Positions 5,141-7,580 of a DNA stretch of 7,580 nucleotides are shown one piece after another. The position numbers and the translations under genes were made by a program. The notes beneath the pieces are model-generated. The model made no database searches, had not been told where the DNA came from, and worked only from the letters and a program-made list of their open reading frames with translations. This DNA is from Bacteroidota bacterium (GTDB lineage: Bacteria > Bacteroidota > Bacteroidia > Flavobacteriales > Weeksellaceae): positions 1 to 7,580 of the forward strand of contig JAEZDQ010000163.1 of NCBI GenBank assembly GCA_023433225.1. The letters are read 5' to 3'. Each line of letters starts with the position of its first letter. The first letter of the stretch is position 1.

Positions 5141-7111
5141 ATGAATACCAAGAAGATAGCCATTGGTTTGCTGGCTATAGGGGCATGCTTTGCCTTATCT
5201 TGTAAACCCAAAAGCGCGAAAAGTGCTGTCAGTGGCGACGCTGCTTCTAAGGTGTATGTGGCACCGGGAGAATACGATGAATACTATAATTTTGTTTCAG
5301 GTGGTTTTAGCGGCCAGTTGAGCGTTTATGGATTACCAAGTGGAAGGTTGTTACGTGTAATCCCTGTTTTCTCGGTTGACCCGGAAAAAGGTTGGGGGTT
5401 CAGCGAAGAAACCAAACCGATGTTGAACACTTCACATGGATTTGTTCCTTGGGATGATTTACACCACGTCGAAACTTCTATGACCGATGGGGTAGCCGAC
5501 GGAAAATGGATTTTTGTCAATGGGAACAATACACCGCGTTTGGCTCGTATTGACCTGAAGACTTTTCGGACTGCTGAAATCATAGAATTGCCCAATAGTG
5601 CAGGAAACCACAGTTCACCTTTTGGGACGGAGAATTCCGAGTATATTGTTGCCGGTACCCGTTTCAGTGTTCCGGAAGACGCAAACAGCGATGTTTCGAT
5701 TGATTCCTACAAGGATAATTTCAAAGGACATATCAGTTTTGTAAGTGTTGACAAAGAATCGGGTGAAATGAACCTCGCATTCCAGTTGAAAACACCGGGC
5801 GTCAATTTTGACCTTGCCCGTGCCGGGAAAGGAAAATCCCATGGCTGGTTCTTCTTTAGTTGTTATAATACGGAGCAAGCCAATACTTTGTTAGAAGTAA
5901 ATGCTTCTAAAAACGACAAAGACTTTATCATGGCCGTAAACTGGAAAAAAGCCGAAGAATACATCAAAGCCGGAAAGGGTACAAAACAAACTGTAAAATA
6001 TGCCCATAACAAATTCGATGAACATACCCATACTGCAACTTCAGTCATGAAAAATGAAGTTACCGTATTGGATGTTTCTGAATTCCCCGACATCGTATAT
6101 TTCATTCCTTGTCCAAAGTCACCGCATGGTTGTGATGTTGACCCGACCGGAGAATACATTGTAGGGAGTGGAAAATTGGCTGCTTTGCTTCCGGTCTTCA
6201 GTTATGACAAAATCCAAAAAGCGATTGCGGACAAAAACTTTGAACAAGAAAGATACGGCGGAATTCCGGTGATCAAATACGAAGCAGCTCTTTACGGTGA
6301 AGTGGAAAAGCCGGGATTGGGTCCTTTGCATACGGAATTTGACAATGAAGGAAACGCTTATACTTCCTTCTTTGTTTCTTCAGAAATTGTAAAATGGAAC
6401 ATCAAAGACCTGAAAGTTTTGGATCGACAGCCCACCTATTATTCCGTTGGCCACTTGATGGTTGCCGGTGGAAACACCAAAAAACCTTTTGGTAAATACT
6501 TGGTTGCCTACAACAAAATCACAAAGGATCGGTATTTGCCTACCGGCCCGGAATTATCGCAAAGTGCGCAGTTATATGACATCAGCGGTGAAAAAATGGA
6601 ATTGATCCTCGATTTCCCGACAATTGGTGAACCTCACTACGCGCAAGCCATTCCCGGAAGTATGATTATGGATACCCAGTTAAAAATATTTGACATCAAT
6701 GCCAATAACCATCCCTATGCGACAAAAAAGGAAGATGATGCAAGAGTCGTTAGGGAAGGAAATAAGGTGCATGTTTATATGACGGCTATTCGTTCACACC
6801 TTGCACCGGACAATATAGAAGGAATTAAAATGGGTGATGAAGTTTATTTCCACGTGACCAATTTGGAACAAGACTGGGACGTCCCGCATGGATTTGGCAT
6901 CAAAGGAGCCAATAATGGAGAATTGCTCATTATGCCGGGAGAAACCGTTACCTTGAAATGGACGCCTGACCGAACCGGAATCTTCCCGTTCTATTGTACC
7001 GATTTCTGTTCTGCTTTGCACCAAGAAATGACTGGATATTTAAGGGTTTCGCCACAAGGCAGCAATGTTCCGATATCCTACCACTTAGGCGATAAATCGT
7101 CTTCCAATTAA
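5141..7111 (+). CDS. nosZ: Nitrous oxide reductase NosZ, clade II (Sec-dependent) type
   Basis: This 656-residue protein is the terminal oxidoreductase that converts N2O to N2 in the periplasm, as a head-to-tail dimer with a four-copper CuZ site and a two-copper CuA site. The N-terminal seven-bladed propeller shows candidates for all seven CuZ histidines: H108 and H109 (DDLHHV), H157 (AGNHSS), H295 or H297 (DEHTHT), H329 (KSPHG), H397 (GPLHTEF) and H438 (SVGHLM). The C-terminal cupredoxin domain has the CuA ligands H583 (VPHGF), C619 and C623 (CTDFC), H627 and M630 (ALHQEM). The signal MNTKKIAIGLLAIGACFALSC has no twin-arginine motif, so export is by Sec, the mark of clade II enzymes. It ends in a lipobox-like Cys (C21; C16 is an alternative), suggesting a membrane-tethered form. 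It lies downstream of the cytochrome gene and is followed by a strong terminator. The frame is intact and all key residues are present, so it should be functional if copper-loading genes exist beyond the window. Confidence 0.97.
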   Translation: MNTKKIAIGLLAIGACFALSCKPKSAKSAVSGDAASKVYVAPGEYDEYYNFVSGGFSGQLSVYGLPSGRLLRVIPVFSVDPEKGWGFSEETKPMLNTSHGFVPWDDLHHVETSMTDGVADGKWIFVNGNNTPRLARIDLKTFRTAEIIELPNSAGNHSSPFGTENSEYIVAGTRFSVPEDANSDVSIDSYKDNFKGHISFVSVDKESGEMNLAFQLKTPGVNFDLARAGKGKSHGWFFFSCYNTEQANTLLEVNASKNDKDFIMAVNWKKAEEYIKAGKGTKQTVKYAHNKFDEHTHTATSVMKNEVTVLDVSEFPDIVYFIPCPKSPHGCDVDPTGEYIVGSGKLAALLPVFSYDKIQKAIADKNFEQERYGGIPVIKYEAALYGEVEKPGLGPLHTEFDNEGNAYTSFFVSSEIVKWNIKDLKVLDRQPTYYSVGHLMVAGGNTKKPFGKYLVAYNKITKDRYLPTGPELSQSAQLYDISGEKMELILDFPTIGEPHYAQAIPGSMIMDTQLKIFDINANNHPYATKKEDDARVVREGNKVHVYMTAIRSHLAPDNIEGIKMGDEVYFHVTNLEQDWDVPHGFGIKGANNGELLIMPGETVTLKWTPDRTGIFPFYCTDFCSALHQEMTGYLRVSPQGSNVPISYHLGDKSSSN

Positions 7112-7134
7112 TAAAAGGTAATTTACAAATACTA

Positions 7135-7172
7135 AAAAGAGGGTAGGCGACAATGTGCAGCTACCCTCTTTT
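7135..7172 (+). terminator. Strong intrinsic terminator after nosZ
   Basis: A 12-bp perfect stem (7135-7146 with 7161-7172, core AGAGGGTAG/CTACCCTCT) with a 14-base loop is followed by TTATTTTT-like sequence. It lies 23 bases after the nosZ stop. It should end most cytochrome-nosZ transcripts, or let only part of them read into the next gene. The A-rich left flank also makes it usable on the minus strand. Confidence 0.85.
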
Positions 7173-7223
7173 ATTTTTAATTTGGCTATATTTAAAAATG
7201 ACAATTTTATAATTCCATCAAAT

Positions 7224-7580
7224 ATGAAAATTTCAATAATTTCAAGAATACTATTGCTTACTGCAACTGTATTGCTAATCATATCTCTTTTTGTTCCCGT
7301 TTGGATTATTTACTTGGATGCGCCTCAATACCCGGAAGGCCTTGATTTACAGATTTGGGCAAATAAACTTGCGGGAGACGTGGACATCATCAATGGCCTC
7401 AATCATTATATAGGAATGAAAACTTTGCATAACGAAGATTTTATAGAATTCAAAGTACTGCCGTACATCATCATGGGTTTTGCTTTGCTGTTTGCAGTAA
7501 CCGCATTTCTGGGCAGGAAAAAATGGGTTTATATCTGTTTCGGATTATTCATACTCTTTGGAATTGCCGCCATGGTGGAT
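7224..7580 (+). CDS. Membrane protein downstream of nosZ, probable nos accessory protein (3' end outside window)
   Basis: An ATG at 7224 opens a frame that runs without a stop to the window edge (119 residues seen). A first membrane span (about residues 5-30) is followed by a loop of about 50 residues. Two more spans follow (about 81-96 and 101-117), separated by GRKK. By the positive-inside rule the loop faces the periplasm. It contains APQYPEGL and the string INGLNHYIGMKTLH, which looks too specific to be plain spacer; H61, M65 and H69 could bind a metal. I recall similar proteins beside nos genes in other Bacteroidota, but cannot verify this here and know no established function. Position after nosZ suggests a role in copper delivery, CuZ maturation or electron supply. 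There is no NosL, NosD or NosY signature in the visible part. The preceding terminator implies its own promoter or readthrough; only imperfect -7-like sequences (for example TATATTTA at 7187-7194) are visible. Confidence 0.75.
   Translation, partial: MKISIISRILLLTATVLLIISLFVPVWIIYLDAPQYPEGLDLQIWANKLAGDVDIINGLNHYIGMKTLHNEDFIEFKVLPYIIMGFALLFAVTAFLGRKKWVYICFGLFILFGIAAMVD

Noticed and set aside
5141..5203. Twin-arginine (Tat) signal on NosZ, as in clade I enzymes
   Set aside because: The N-terminus has only lysines (NTKK) and no paired arginines; it fits a Sec/lipoprotein signal.
7085..7282. 65-codon minus-strand open frame across the nosZ end
   Set aside because: It spans the nosZ 3' end, a terminator hairpin and the start of the next gene. 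The composition looks like translated intergenic sequence.
1..7580. tRNA, rRNA, CRISPR arrays or riboswitches
   Set aside because: No tandem repeat-spacer pattern, cloverleaf-like intergenic sequence or recognisable riboswitch core was seen in the gaps, all of which are under about 180 bases.

Overview
The window looks like chromosomal DNA from a member of the Bacteroidota, most likely a flavobacterium. Three things point there: genes without Shine-Dalgarno sequences but with TAnnTTTG-type -7 boxes a few tens of bases upstream of starts; lipoprotein-type signals on periplasmic redox proteins; and a Sec-type (clade II, 'atypical') nitrous oxide reductase next to a lipoprotein cytochrome c. I cannot name a genus from the sequence alone.

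Layout. Bases 1-858 are the right end of an IS3-family insertion sequence of the IS407 type: the end of orfA, an intact-looking orfB with a full DDE triad, and a recognisable right terminus. A short AT-rich gap with inverted repeats follows. On the minus strand at 960-2411 is an AGCS-family sodium:amino-acid (alanine/glycine) symporter. At 2566-3081 is a small toxin-antitoxin pair whose RelE/ParE-like toxin is broken by two one-base losses, both in homopolymers. rimO, the ribosomal protein S12 methylthiotransferase, lies at 3147-4451.

The most interesting part starts at about 4538. A 16-bp palindrome close to the FNR box lies just upstream of a good -7 box. It is followed by a lipoprotein c-type cytochrome (4607-5104) and nosZ (5141-7111). 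NosZ carries seven candidate CuZ histidines and the complete CuA ligand set, so the product should reduce N2O to N2. A strong intrinsic terminator (7135-7172) separates nosZ from a new ORF (7224 to the window edge). That ORF encodes a membrane protein with a conserved-looking periplasmic loop containing His/Met residues, and is probably the first nos accessory gene.

Together, the right part is the start of a nos cluster: a membrane-tethered cytochrome probably passes electrons to a membrane-tethered N2O reductase, probably switched on by an oxygen- or NO-sensing CRP/FNR-type activator. Copper-site maturation genes (nosL, nosD, nosF, nosY) would be expected just beyond the window. The left part (IS, symporter, decayed toxin-antitoxin, rimO) is ordinary flanking chromosome with signs of mobile-element activity.
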